Below, one piece after another: positions 54,802 through 64,000 of a stretch of DNA of 64,000 nt. Under the pieces are notes generated by a model. It did no database searches. It was not told the DNA's origin and saw only the letters and a list, made by a program, of their open reading frames with translations. The stretch is from Vibrio hannami (GTDB taxonomy: Bacteria > Pseudomonadota > Gammaproteobacteria > Enterobacterales > Vibrionaceae). Every line of letters begins with the position of its first letter. The first letter of the stretch is position 1. Location: positions 62,001 to 126,000 of the forward strand of contig NZ_JARQZP010000006.1 in NCBI RefSeq assembly GCF_029589055.1, in the 5' to 3' direction. A program made the position numbers and the translations under genes.

Positions 54802-56652
54802 ATGTCTACACCAAAGAAATATCGCAGCGCCACGACCACTCATGGTCGAAATATGGCAGGTGCTCGTGCACTATGGCGTGCAACTGGCGTAAAAGATGAA
54901 GATTTCGGCAAACCTATCATCGCTGTCGTAAACTCGTTTACTCAGTTTGTTCCGGGTCACGTACACCTTAAAGATTTAGGTCAGATGGTAGCCAAAGAAA
55001 TTGAAGCTGCTGGTGGTATCGCGAAAGAGTTCAACACTATCGCTGTTGATGACGGTATCGCAATGGGCCACGGTGGTATGCTTTACTCGCTACCATCTCG
55101 AGAACTGATCGCTGATTCTGTTGAGTATATGGTTAACGCTCACTGCGCGGATGCTATGGTTTGTATCTCTAACTGTGACAAGATTACTCCGGGAATGTTG
55201 ATGGCGTCACTACGCCTGAATATCCCGACGATCTTTGTTTCAGGTGGCCCAATGGAAGCAGGTAAAACTAAGCTTTCTGATCAGCTGATCAAGCTAGACC
55301 TTGTTGATGCGATGATCCAAGGTGCCGATCCAAACGTTTCTGATGAACAGAGCGAACAGATCGAGCGCAGTGCATGTCCAACATGTGGTTCATGTTCTGG
55401 TATGTTTACAGCAAACTCGATGAACTGCCTGACAGAAGCACTTGGTCTAAGCCAACCAGGTAATGGTTCTATGCTGGCTACTCACGCAGATCGTAAGGAG
55501 CTATTCCTGAACGCTGGCCGCCGTATTGTTGATATGACGAAACGCTACTACGAACAAGGTGACGAATCTGCCGCTCCACGTAGTATTGCTACCAAACAAG
55601 CATTTGAAAACGCAATGGCGCTTGATATTGCAATGGGTGGTTCAACAAACACCGTACTTCACTTGCTGGCGGCAGCTCAGGAAGGTGAAGTTGATTTCGA
55701 TATGACAGATATCGATGCAATGTCGCGCCGTGTACCTCATCTATGTAAAGTAGCACCTTCTACTCAGAAGTATCATATGGAAGATGTTCACCGCGCTGGT
55801 GGTGTACTGGCTATTCTTGGTGAGCTGGATCGTGCTGGTCTTATCAATAATCAGACTAAAACTGTACTTGGCATAACCATGCAGGAACAGCTTGCTCAGT
55901 ACGACATCATGCAAACAGAATCAGAAGAAGTGAAAAACTTCTTCCGTGCAGGTCCTGCTGGTATACGCACAACAGAAGCTTTCTCTCAGGATTGTCGCTG
56001 GGATAGTTTGGATGATGACCGCGAAAACGGCTGTATCCGCACCAAAGAAAATGCATTCAGTCAAGATGGTGGCCTTGCAGTACTAAAAGGTAATATTGCA
56101 CTGGATGGCTGTATTGTAAAAACTGCTGGTGTTGATGAAAGCATCCTCAAGTTCCAGGGCCCTGCTGTTGTATTTGAAAGTCAGGAAGATGCAGTTGACG
56201 GCATTCTGGGTGGCAAAGTTAAAGCTGGTGACGTAGTAATCATTCGTTACGAAGGTCCTAAAGGTGGACCAGGTATGCAGGAAATGCTTTACCCAACCAC
56301 TTACCTTAAATCTATGGGTTTAGGTAAAGAGTGCGCGCTTCTTACTGATGGTCGCTTCTCTGGTGGTACATCTGGCCTGTCTATTGGTCACGCGTCTCCT
56401 GAAGCTGCTAATGGCGGTACGATTGGACTAGTTAACGATGGTGACACAGTTACTATTGATATCCCTAACCGCTCTATCACTCTGGATGTAGCGGAAGATG
56501 AACTAGCCGCTCGTCGTGCAAAACAAGACGAACTTGGCTGGAAACCAGCTAACCGTCAGCGCGAAGTCTCTTTTGCACTAAAAGCATATGCAAGCATGGC
56601 AACAAGTGCTGATAAAGGTGCTGTTCGCGATAAATCCAAGCTTGAAGGCTAA
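54802..56652 (+). CDS. ilvD: Dihydroxy-acid dehydratase
   Basis: A 616-residue iron-sulfur enzyme of normal length. Cluster-ligand cysteines lie in [11 protein letters not shown] and [39 protein letters not shown] closes the active site. It makes the 2-oxo acids that feed IlvE. Confidence 0.97.
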   Translation: MSTPKKYRSATTTHGRNMAGARALWRATGVKDEDFGKPIIAVVNSFTQFVPGHVHLKDLGQMVAKEIEAAGGIAKEFNTIAVDDGIAMGHGGMLYSLPSRELIADSVEYMVNAHCADAMVCISNCDKITPGMLMASLRLNIPTIFVSGGPMEAGKTKLSDQLIKLDLVDAMIQGADPNVSDEQSEQIERSACPTCGSCSGMFTANSMNCLTEALGLSQPGNGSMLATHADRKELFLNAGRRIVDMTKRYYEQGDESAAPRSIATKQAFENAMALDIAMGGSTNTVLHLLAAAQEGEVDFDMTDIDAMSRRVPHLCKVAPSTQKYHMEDVHRAGGVLAILGELDRAGLINNQTKTVLGITMQEQLAQYDIMQTESEEVKNFFRAGPAGIRTTEAFSQDCRWDSLDDDRENGCIRTKENAFSQDGGLAVLKGNIALDGCIVKTAGVDESILKFQGPAVVFESQEDAVDGILGGKVKAGDVVIIRYEGPKGGPGMQEMLYPTTYLKSMGLGKECALLTDGRFSGGTSGLSIGHASPEAANGGTIGLVNDGDTVTIDIPNRSITLDVAEDELAARRAKQDELGWKPANRQREVSFALKAYASMATSADKGAVRDKSKLEG

Positions 56653-56657
56653 GCTAA

Positions 56658-58199
56658 ATGGGTAATACGCAACATCCTTTACCGAAAACTGGCGCAGAAT
56701 ATCTGCGCCATATTCTTCGTGCTCCAGTCTACGAGGTAGCTTCCAAAACACCACTTCAGGATATGCCAAGACTCTCTGAGCGCATTGGCAATCAGGTTCA
56801 GTTAAAACGAGAAGACCGCCAGCCGGTTAACTCGTTTAAACTACGTGGTGCTTACAATATGGTTGCAACTCTGACTGAGGAGCAGAAAAAAGCAGGGGTT
56901 ATTGCAGCTTCTGCGGGAAACCATGCACAGGGTATTGCTTATTCGGGTAAGCATCTGGGCATTAAAGCCATTATTGTAATGCCCAAAACAACACCTGATA
57001 TCAAGGTTGATGCTGTTCGAGGCTTTGGTGGTGAAGTCGTTCTGCATGGCAGTAACTTTGATGAAGCAAAAGCCGAAGCTGAACGTCTGGCCAAGCTGCA
57101 TGGCTATACCTTCGTTCCCCCTTTCGATCACCCACTAGTGATTGCAGGTCAGGGAACCATCGGTATGGAGATGCTGCAGCAAAATGGTCATCTGGACTAT
57201 ATATTTGTACAGGTTGGCGGTGGTGGTCTTGCAGCCGGTGTTGCCGTTCTGGTCAAGCAACTCATGCCTGAGATCAAGGTTATCGCTGTTGAACCAGAAG
57301 ATTCATGCTGCCTGAAAGCTGCTATGGATGCGGGAGAACCTGTTGTTCTTGATCAGGTAAGTATGTTCGCAGACGGCGTTGCTGTTAAGCGTATTGGTGA
57401 TGAAACCTTCCGTGTATGTAACGAGTATCTTGATGGGCACATTACAGTTTCCAGTGATGAGATCTGTGCTGCAGTTAAGGATATCTTTGAAGATACTCGT
57501 GCCATTGCAGAGCCTTCAGGTGCACTAGCATTGGCAGGGCTTAAGAAATTCGCTGAAGTAAACAATCTGAAAGATAAAAAACTGGGTACTGTTCTATCAG
57601 GTGCAAACACTAATTTCCATGGACTTCGCTACGTTTCAGAACGCTGTGAAATTGGTGAAAAAAAGGAAGGTCTGTTAGCTGTTACTATCCCCGAAGAGGC
57701 GGGAGCTTTCTTTAAGTTCTGCCAGATCATTGGTGGTCGAGCAGTTACCGAATTTAACTACCGCTATAGCGATGAAAGCCTAGCAAATATCTTCGTAGGT
57801 TTAAGACTTCAGGGGGGTCAGGAAGAACTAGAAAGTGTGATTCACGATCTCCGTGATGGAGGATACCCTGTAATCGACCTATCAGATGATGAGACAGCAA
57901 AGCAGCATATCCGATACATGATTGGTGGTCGTCCGAAGAAACAGCTTCAGGAACGCTTATACAGCTTTGAATTTCCAGAATATCCCGGGGCTCTGCTTAA
58001 GTTCCTGAGCACTCTTGGTACACACTGGAACATAACGCTATTCAACTACCGTAATCACGGTGCTGATTATGGCCGTGTTCTTTGTGGGTTTGAGCTGGAA
58101 GAATCAGACCTGGCTAGATTCTCAGAGCATTTATTTGAGCTGGATTACCCATATAAAGACGAAACGGACAACGAGACTTATAAGTTCTTTTTGTCTTAA
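56658..58199 (+). CDS. ilvA: Threonine dehydratase (biosynthetic)
   Basis: A 513-residue PLP enzyme. The PLP lysine lies in VNSFKLRGAYNM, the glycine loop in AGNHAQGIAY and VGGGGLAAGV. Two C-terminal ACT-like domains (residues ~325-510, beginning EGLLAVTIPEEAGAFFKF) give isoleucine feedback. It is the last gene of ilvGMEDA and ends 8 bases from a convergent extra atpC. Confidence 0.97.
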   Translation: MGNTQHPLPKTGAEYLRHILRAPVYEVASKTPLQDMPRLSERIGNQVQLKREDRQPVNSFKLRGAYNMVATLTEEQKKAGVIAASAGNHAQGIAYSGKHLGIKAIIVMPKTTPDIKVDAVRGFGGEVVLHGSNFDEAKAEAERLAKLHGYTFVPPFDHPLVIAGQGTIGMEMLQQNGHLDYIFVQVGGGGLAAGVAVLVKQLMPEIKVIAVEPEDSCCLKAAMDAGEPVVLDQVSMFADGVAVKRIGDETFRVCNEYLDGHITVSSDEICAAVKDIFEDTRAIAEPSGALALAGLKKFAEVNNLKDKKLGTVLSGANTNFHGLRYVSERCEIGEKKEGLLAVTIPEEAGAFFKFCQIIGGRAVTEFNYRYSDESLANIFVGLRLQGGQEELESVIHDLRDGGYPVIDLSDDETAKQHIRYMIGGRPKKQLQERLYSFEFPEYPGALLKFLSTLGTHWNITLFNYRNHGADYGRVLCGFELEESDLARFSEHLFELDYPYKDETDNETYKFFLS

Positions 58200-58207
58200 A
58201 TCTGCTT

Positions 58208-58669
58208 TTAGTCGTATCCAAAAAGGAGAAATATCGTACTAAACGGTCTTTCTCCTTTTTTCGTCAACTCAGCCACTCGTAACTGGGCAATTGCTTTCGC
58301 CAGTTCTCTTGCTGCTTTGGCAAAATCCATATCTCCATGCTGGTTCTGAATGCGCTCCTCAGCTTTCCGTTTCGCCTCTTCAGCCTTTGCAGCATCAATA
58401 TCCTCTCCACGAATCGCAGTATCTGCCAGAATATTAGCCATACCTGGCTGAACCTCAACAATTCCTCCAGATACATAGATAAGCTCTTCATGTCCATGCT
58501 GTTTAACTATTCGCAATATACCGGGCTTAATTGCAGTTAGTAGCGGCGCGTGGCCATGATATATACCAAACTCCCCCTCGCTACCTGTTACCTGAAAAGT
58601 CTCGACACGACCTGAAAATATCTGTTTCTCAGCACTGACAACATCAAGGTAGAAAGTAGTGACGCTCAT
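58208..58669 (-). pseudogene. Second atpC (ATP synthase epsilon subunit paralogue), C-terminus frameshifted
   Basis: A 153-codon frame whose first ~137 residues are about 83% identical by eye to the atpC at 60283-60708 ([35 protein letters not shown]), with an intact ribosome site (GGAG). Its end is odd: after ELTK it reads [16 protein letters not shown], through a bidirectional terminator hairpin. One extra A in its A6 run (plus strand T at 58256-58261) gives ELTKKRRKTV and a stop, a normal AtpC ending. It stands alone, without atpD, directly behind the glmU terminator, so it is probably little expressed. It may be a remnant of a second atp operon. Confidence 0.8.
58220..58261. terminator. 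Bidirectional terminator between ilvA and the extra atpC
   Basis: A 12-bp stem (A5-GGAGAAA / TTTCTCC-T5) with a 17-nt loop. It ends the ilv operon on the plus strand and lies inside the frameshifted tail of the extra atpC on the minus strand. Confidence 0.88.
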
Positions 58670-58692
58670 AGTATCTCCAGCTAAGCGTTAAC

Positions 58693-58720
58693 AAAAAAAG
58701 GCGACTATCCATAAGTCACC
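58693..58720 (-). terminator. Terminator of glmU
   Basis: On the minus strand GGTGACT / AGTCGCC (one G.T pair) with a 7-nt loop is followed by seven T. It separates glmU from the extra atpC. Confidence 0.85.
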
Positions 58721-58753
58721 TCTAGTATATTTCAAATCATCGAAGAATAGTGC

Positions 58754-60117
58754 TTACTTTTTCTTCTTCACCGGGCGTTGCCAACCAGAAATTCGACGCT
58801 CTTTGGCGCGAGTAATAACCAGCTCACCTTCGTCAATATTTTTAGTGACTGTTGTACCTGCTCCAATAGTAGCGCCATTACCAACCGTAACAGGCGCCAC
58901 CAGCTGTGTATCAGAGCCAACAAACACATCGTCACCGATGATTGTCTTAAACTTATTGGCACCATCATAGTTGCAGGTAATGGTACCCGCACCGATATTG
59001 GTATCTTTACCGATCTCTGTATCGCCAATATACGTCAAATGGCCAACTTTAGATGCCAGACCGATAACACCATTTTTAATCTCAACGAAGTTACCAACAT
59101 GAGCTTCATTTTTAAGCTCTGCACCCGGACGAAGGCGGGCAAATGGCCCAACCGTACAATCTTCACCTACTGTAGACTCCTCAATAACCGTGTATGGACT
59201 TAGTACAGAGTTATCATCAATTTCACAATCTTTCAGAATACAGCCTGCGCCAATAACCACGTTATCACCAATGGTTACACTACCTTCGATAATTACGTTT
59301 ACGTCAATCTCCACATCCAATCCGCACTGAAGGCTACCGCGCAAATCAAAACGGCTTGGATCACGTAGCATCACACCTTGTTCCAAAAGCTTCTCTGCTT
59401 GCATCGCCTGGAAAGCACGCTCTAGCTTAGCCAGTTGAATGCGGTTATTTACCCCTTCAACTTCAATAGGATTTGCAGGGTGAACAGCCTCCACAGCACC
59501 ACCTTCCTGGTGTGCTGCAGCAATAATATCAGTCAGATAGTACTCACCTTGTGCGTTATCGTTACTAAGGTCAGATAACCAACGCTTCAGATCTTTACCA
59601 GTAGCAACCAGAACACCGGTATTCACTTCTTTGATAAGTTTTTGTTCTTCGCTTGCATCTTTTTGCTCAACGATCGCTACTACAGGACCATTTTTACGAA
59701 CGATTCGACCATAGCCAGTAGGATCGTCAAGAACAACAGTAAGCAATGCGATACCGCCAGTAGGCTGAGCTTCGAGCAAGTTGACTATGGTTTCCTCTGA
59801 AATAAGTGGAACATCTCCATAAAGTACCAGCACTTTTTCATTATCATCAAAACTAGGGAAGCCTGATCAACCGCATGTCCGGTACCTAGTTGTTCAGCCT
59901 GAAGAACCCAGCTTACAGGCTCTTGTCCCAGAACCTCTTTCATCTGTTCACCAGCGTGACCGTAAACTAAATGAATATTCTGAGCACCTAAGCCAGTACA
60001 TGTATCAATGACGTGCTTTGCCATCGGTTTCCCTGCCAAAGTATGTAGAACTTTTGGCATATTGGAGTACATACGGGTTCCTTTTCCCGCCGCCAGGATA
60101 ACCGCGCTAAACTTCAT
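58754..60117 (-). pseudogene. glmU: Bifunctional GlmU with a one-base frameshift in this sequence
   Basis: Both halves of GlmU are present in two frames. 60117-59860 ([20 protein letters not shown] to [14 protein letters not shown]) is the start of the uridyltransferase. The rest ([16 protein letters not shown], then [12 protein letters not shown] and the hexapeptide acetyltransferase to [14 protein letters not shown]) lies in the next frame. The shift falls at 59856-59858, where the minus strand has CCC and a fourth C would restore [15 protein letters not shown]. Corrected length is 454 residues. GlmU makes UDP-GlcNAc and is essential, so a sequencing error or a second copy elsewhere is more likely than true loss. 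It has its own terminator, and another separates it from atpC. Confidence 0.9.
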
Positions 60118-60235
60118 GGAGATAACCTTGTTGTCTTATTTATATTGAGATGTGATTCTAACTTGTTCGAAAAAAAGTATAAAAGCGAAATGTTAAGAAT
60201 TGGCAAATTAAACAGGATATAAAGTGATATAAAAC

Positions 60236-60262
60236 AAAAAGGCGACCAAATTGGCCGCCTTT
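60236..60262 (-). terminator. Terminator of the atp operon
   Basis: On the minus strand GGCGGCCA-ATT-TGGTCGCC is followed by T5, starting 20 bases after the atpC stop. glmU must be expressed by read-through or by its own promoter in 60118-60235. Confidence 0.88.
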
Positions 60263-60282
60263 ATAGCAATGCACTAAACAGA

Positions 60283-60708
60283 TTAGCGTCTTCTTTGCTT
60301 TGTCAGTTCGATAACTCGAAGCTGAGCAATGGCTTTAGCCAGTTCACTGGCCGCTTGTGCGAAGTCCATATCACCATGCTGATTCTGGATGTGCTCCTCA
60401 GCTTTGCGCTTGGCTTCTTCTGCCTTAGCAGCGTCAAGGTCTTCACCACGGATTGCTGTATCAGCCAGTACGGTAGCCGTACCAGGCTGAACTTCAATAA
60501 TACCACCAGAAACATAAATAAATTCCTCGTGGCCGTGCTGTTTAACGATACGCACCATGCCAGGCTTAATAGCGGTCAGCAGCGGTGTGTGACCATGGAA
60601 AATACCAAGTTCACCTTCGCTCCCGGTCGCCTGAAATGTTTCAACACGACCAGAGAAAAGACTCTTTTCCGCGCTAACTACATCCAGGTGAAAGGTAATT
60701 GCTGCCAT
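60283..60708 (-). CDS. atpC: ATP synthase F1 epsilon subunit
   Basis: A 141-residue protein: an N-terminal beta-sandwich ([22 protein letters not shown]) with [19 protein letters not shown] and a C-terminal helical hairpin (residues ~90-141, [12 protein letters not shown]). It ends in the normal ELTKQRRR. An AGGAGG ribosome site precedes it, 18 bases after atpD. This is the operon copy; a diverged second copy lies at 58208. Confidence 0.96.
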   Translation of the reverse strand: MAAITFHLDVVSAEKSLFSGRVETFQATGSEGELGIFHGHTPLLTAIKPGMVRIVKQHGHEEFIYVSGGIIEVQPGTATVLADTAIRGEDLDAAKAEEAKRKAEEHIQNQHGDMDFAQAASELAKAIAQLRVIELTKQRRR

Positions 60709-60726
60709 ATCGCCTCCTATTTAGCC

Positions 60727-62148
<1,422 letters not shown>

Positions 62149-62164
62149 TTAGTTTTACCAATGC

Positions 62165-63034
62165 TTAAACCGCTGCAGCACCACCTACAATCTCAGATAG
62201 TTCTTGTGTGATAGCCGCCTGACGCGCCTTGTTGTACACAAGCTCTAAGTCTTCGATTAGGTTTGTTGCATTATCTGTTGCCGCCTTCATCGCAATCATT
62301 CGGGCAGCCATTTCACATGCCAGATTCTCAACCACCCCCTGGTACACCTGAGATTCAACATAGCGAATCAACAGTGCATCCAGAAGCGGCTTCGGCTCTG
62401 GCTCGTAAATGTAGTCCCATGAATGCTCGCGTTTCTGCAGCTCTTCATTTTCCGATTTAGGCAGTGGTAGCAATTGATCGATCGTTGGTTCCTGAACCAT
62501 AGTGTTCACAAACTTGTTGAACACCACGTACAAGCGGTCCAATTCACCTTCATCATATTTCTTCAGCATCACGCCAACAGAACCAATCAGGTCTTCTACG
62601 CTTGGGTTGTCACCAAGACCAGATACCTGAGCGGCCACCTTAGCGCCACTGTTGTTGAAAAATGCAGTCGCTTTTGAGCCAACAATTGCAAGCTCGATAT
62701 CTGCACCCTTCTCTTTCCAGTCCTGAATGTCATGTATGGCTTTCTTGAACAAGTTAATGTTCAGGCCACCACAAAGACCGCGGTCTGTAGAAACGATGAT
62801 GTAACCAACACGCTTAGCTTCGCGCTCTTCCAGATACGGATGTTTGTATTCTAGATTACCGCAAGCCAAATGACCGATCACTTTACGCATTGTTTCCGCG
62901 TATGGACGAGAAGCTTCACGAGCGTCCTGAGAACGTCTCATTTTAGAAGCTGCTACCATTTCCATCGCTTTCGTGATCTTCTGAGTGCTTTTAACACTCC
63001 CGATCTTATTACGTATCTCTTTTGCGCCGGCCAT
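62165..63034 (-). CDS. atpG: ATP synthase F1 gamma subunit
   Basis: A 289-residue protein with the two conserved terminal helices: [28 protein letters not shown] at the start and [17 protein letters not shown] with [20 protein letters not shown] at the end. DRGLCGGLN is also typical. It forms the rotor shaft. It lies between atpA and atpD in the usual order. Confidence 0.97.
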   Translation of the reverse strand: MAGAKEIRNKIGSVKSTQKITKAMEMVAASKMRRSQDAREASRPYAETMRKVIGHLACGNLEYKHPYLEEREAKRVGYIIVSTDRGLCGGLNINLFKKAIHDIQDWKEKGADIELAIVGSKATAFFNNSGAKVAAQVSGLGDNPSVEDLIGSVGVMLKKYDEGELDRLYVVFNKFVNTMVQEPTIDQLLPLPKSENEELQKREHSWDYIYEPEPKPLLDALLIRYVESQVYQGVVENLACEMAARMIAMKAATDNATNLIEDLELVYNKARQAAITQELSEIVGGAAAV

Positions 63035-63096
63035 CGTATTACTCTCTCTCTATGGATTATTGCCAGTGACCTAACAGGCCACTTGCAAAGAACCAA

Positions 63097-64000
63097 TTAC
63101 CAAGTTTGGGTTGCCTTGAAATCGTCAACAATCTTCTTAAGTTGAGCTTCGATTTCATCGTTATAAGCACCCGTTTTGCTGATTTCTTCTGCGAAATCTG
63201 CAAAGTGGCTGTGAGCATACGATAGTAGAGCTGCTTCGAAGTCCAGAACCTTGTTAAGTTCGATATCTTCAAGATAGCCACGCTCTGCCGCAAAAATTAC
63301 CAGTGCCTGAGCAAATACTGACATTGGAGCATATTGCTTCTGCTTCATCAGTTCAGTAACCTTCTGGCCGTGGTCTAGCTGCTTCTTAGTTGCTTCATCA
63401 AGATCAGATGAGAACTGAGCAAACGCTGCAAGTTCACGGTATGCAGCAAGAGCTGTACGGATACCACCTGATAGTTTCTTGATGATCTTAGTCTGCGCTG
63501 AGCCACCTACACGAGATACTGAGATACCTGGGTCAACCGCAGGGCGAACACCAGAGTTAAACAGTTCTGTCTGTAGGAAGATCTGACCATCGGTAATCGA
63601 GATTACGTTAGTCGGTACGAATGCCGATACGTCACCAGCCTGTGTTTCGATGATAGGAAGAGCAGTCAAAGAACCAGTCTTACCTTTCACTTCACCGTTA
63701 GTGAAACGTTCTACATACTCTTCGTTTACACGAGCAGCACGCTCTAGTAGACGAGAGTGAAGGTAGAATACGTCACCCGGGAATGCTTCACGACCTGGTG
63801 GACGTTTAAGTAGTAGAGAGATTTGACGGTAAGCTACCGCTTGCTTAGATAGATCATCATAAACAATCAGAGCATCTTCACCGCGATCTCGGAAGTATTC
63901 ACCCATTGCACAACCTGCGTACGGTGCAAGGTATTGCAGCGCTGCAGATTCAGAAGCAGATGCAACAACTACGATGGTGTTTTCCAGCGCGCCGTGCTCT
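63097..64000 (-). CDS. atpA: ATP synthase F1 alpha subunit, C-terminal part (5' cut by window)
   Basis: The frame stays open to the window edge, so the first ~200 residues are missing. Present are [73 protein letters not shown] and [14 protein letters not shown], all alpha-subunit hallmarks. It is followed by atpG, atpD and atpC on the minus strand; the operon must continue beyond 64000. Confidence 0.97.
   Translation of the reverse strand, partial: EHGALENTIVVVASASESAALQYLAPYAGCAMGEYFRDRGEDALIVYDDLSKQAVAYRQISLLLKRPPGREAFPGDVFYLHSRLLERAARVNEEYVERFTNGEVKGKTGSLTALPIIETQAGDVSAFVPTNVISITDGQIFLQTELFNSGVRPAVDPGISVSRVGGSAQTKIIKKLSGGIRTALAAYRELAAFAQFSSDLDEATKKQLDHGQKVTELMKQKQYAPMSVFAQALVIFAAERGYLEDIELNKVLDFEAALLSYAHSHFADFAEEISKTGAYNDEIEAQLKKIVDDFKATQTW

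Noticed and set aside
58778..59203. 141-codon plus-strand frame
   Set aside because: It is the antisense shadow of the glmU hexapeptide domain.

Overview
The window looks like an origin-proximal part of a Vibrio (Vibrionaceae) main chromosome. The evidence is the gene content and order (thiCEFSGH, an rrn operon, aroE-hemF-tsaC, purEK, smg-dprA, def-fmt-rsmB-trkA, ilvGMEDA, atp operon), a CsrB-family sRNA beside uvrD, and three ParB (parS-type) sites within 7 kb, as described for Vibrio chromosome I. Base composition and gene style are even throughout. I see no prophage, insertion sequence, integron or CRISPR array.

Layout. 1-7.9 kb: the end of gppA/ppx, the queuosine-precursor transporter yhhQ behind a likely preQ1-I riboswitch, a small protein overlapping recQ, rarD, the GGA-rich sRNA csrB with an upstream VarA/GacA box, and SOS-type uvrD. 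8.2-10.6 kb: a bufABC-doxX cluster, i.e. a cysteine-containing RiPP precursor of the copper-binding bufferin type, its MNIO (DUF692) enzyme, a DUF2063 partner and a DoxX membrane protein. 10.7-15.2 kb: a small H-NS-like protein without a DNA-binding domain, a Bcr/CflA efflux pump divergent from a LysR regulator, and aminopeptidase P. 15.3-21.6 kb: the thiamin operon thiC-thiE/F-thiS-thiG-thiH behind a TPP riboswitch, with thiE and thiF read as one frame. 21.6-23.1 kb: a CLC-type fluoride exporter under a fluoride riboswitch. 23.3-29.1 kb: a complete rrn operon on the minus strand (16S, tRNA-Glu, 23S, 5S, tRNA-Asp) with two tandem promoters. 29.2-44.6 kb: housekeeping genes, including purEK under a PurR operator. 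44.9-51.5 kb: a possible 55-residue basic protein, yihD, ccoG, srkA, an EamA transporter in the place dsbA often occupies, a yihG-like acyltransferase and comM. 51.7-58.2 kb: the branched-chain amino acid operon ilvL-GMEDA with a complete attenuator. 58.2-64 kb: a second, divergent atpC, glmU (frameshifted in this sequence) and the distal atp operon atpC-D-G-A, cut by the window edge.

Points that stand out: four metabolite or ion RNA switches and leaders (preQ1, TPP, fluoride, ilv attenuator); the buf cluster with a strong terminator between precursor and enzyme genes; three clustered parS sites; and a cluster of single-base homopolymer anomalies (glmU, second atpC, perhaps the thiE/thiF fusion) that may be assembly errors or real decay. 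The ilvA / glmU-atp junction carries the stray atpC and looks like a rearrangement point.
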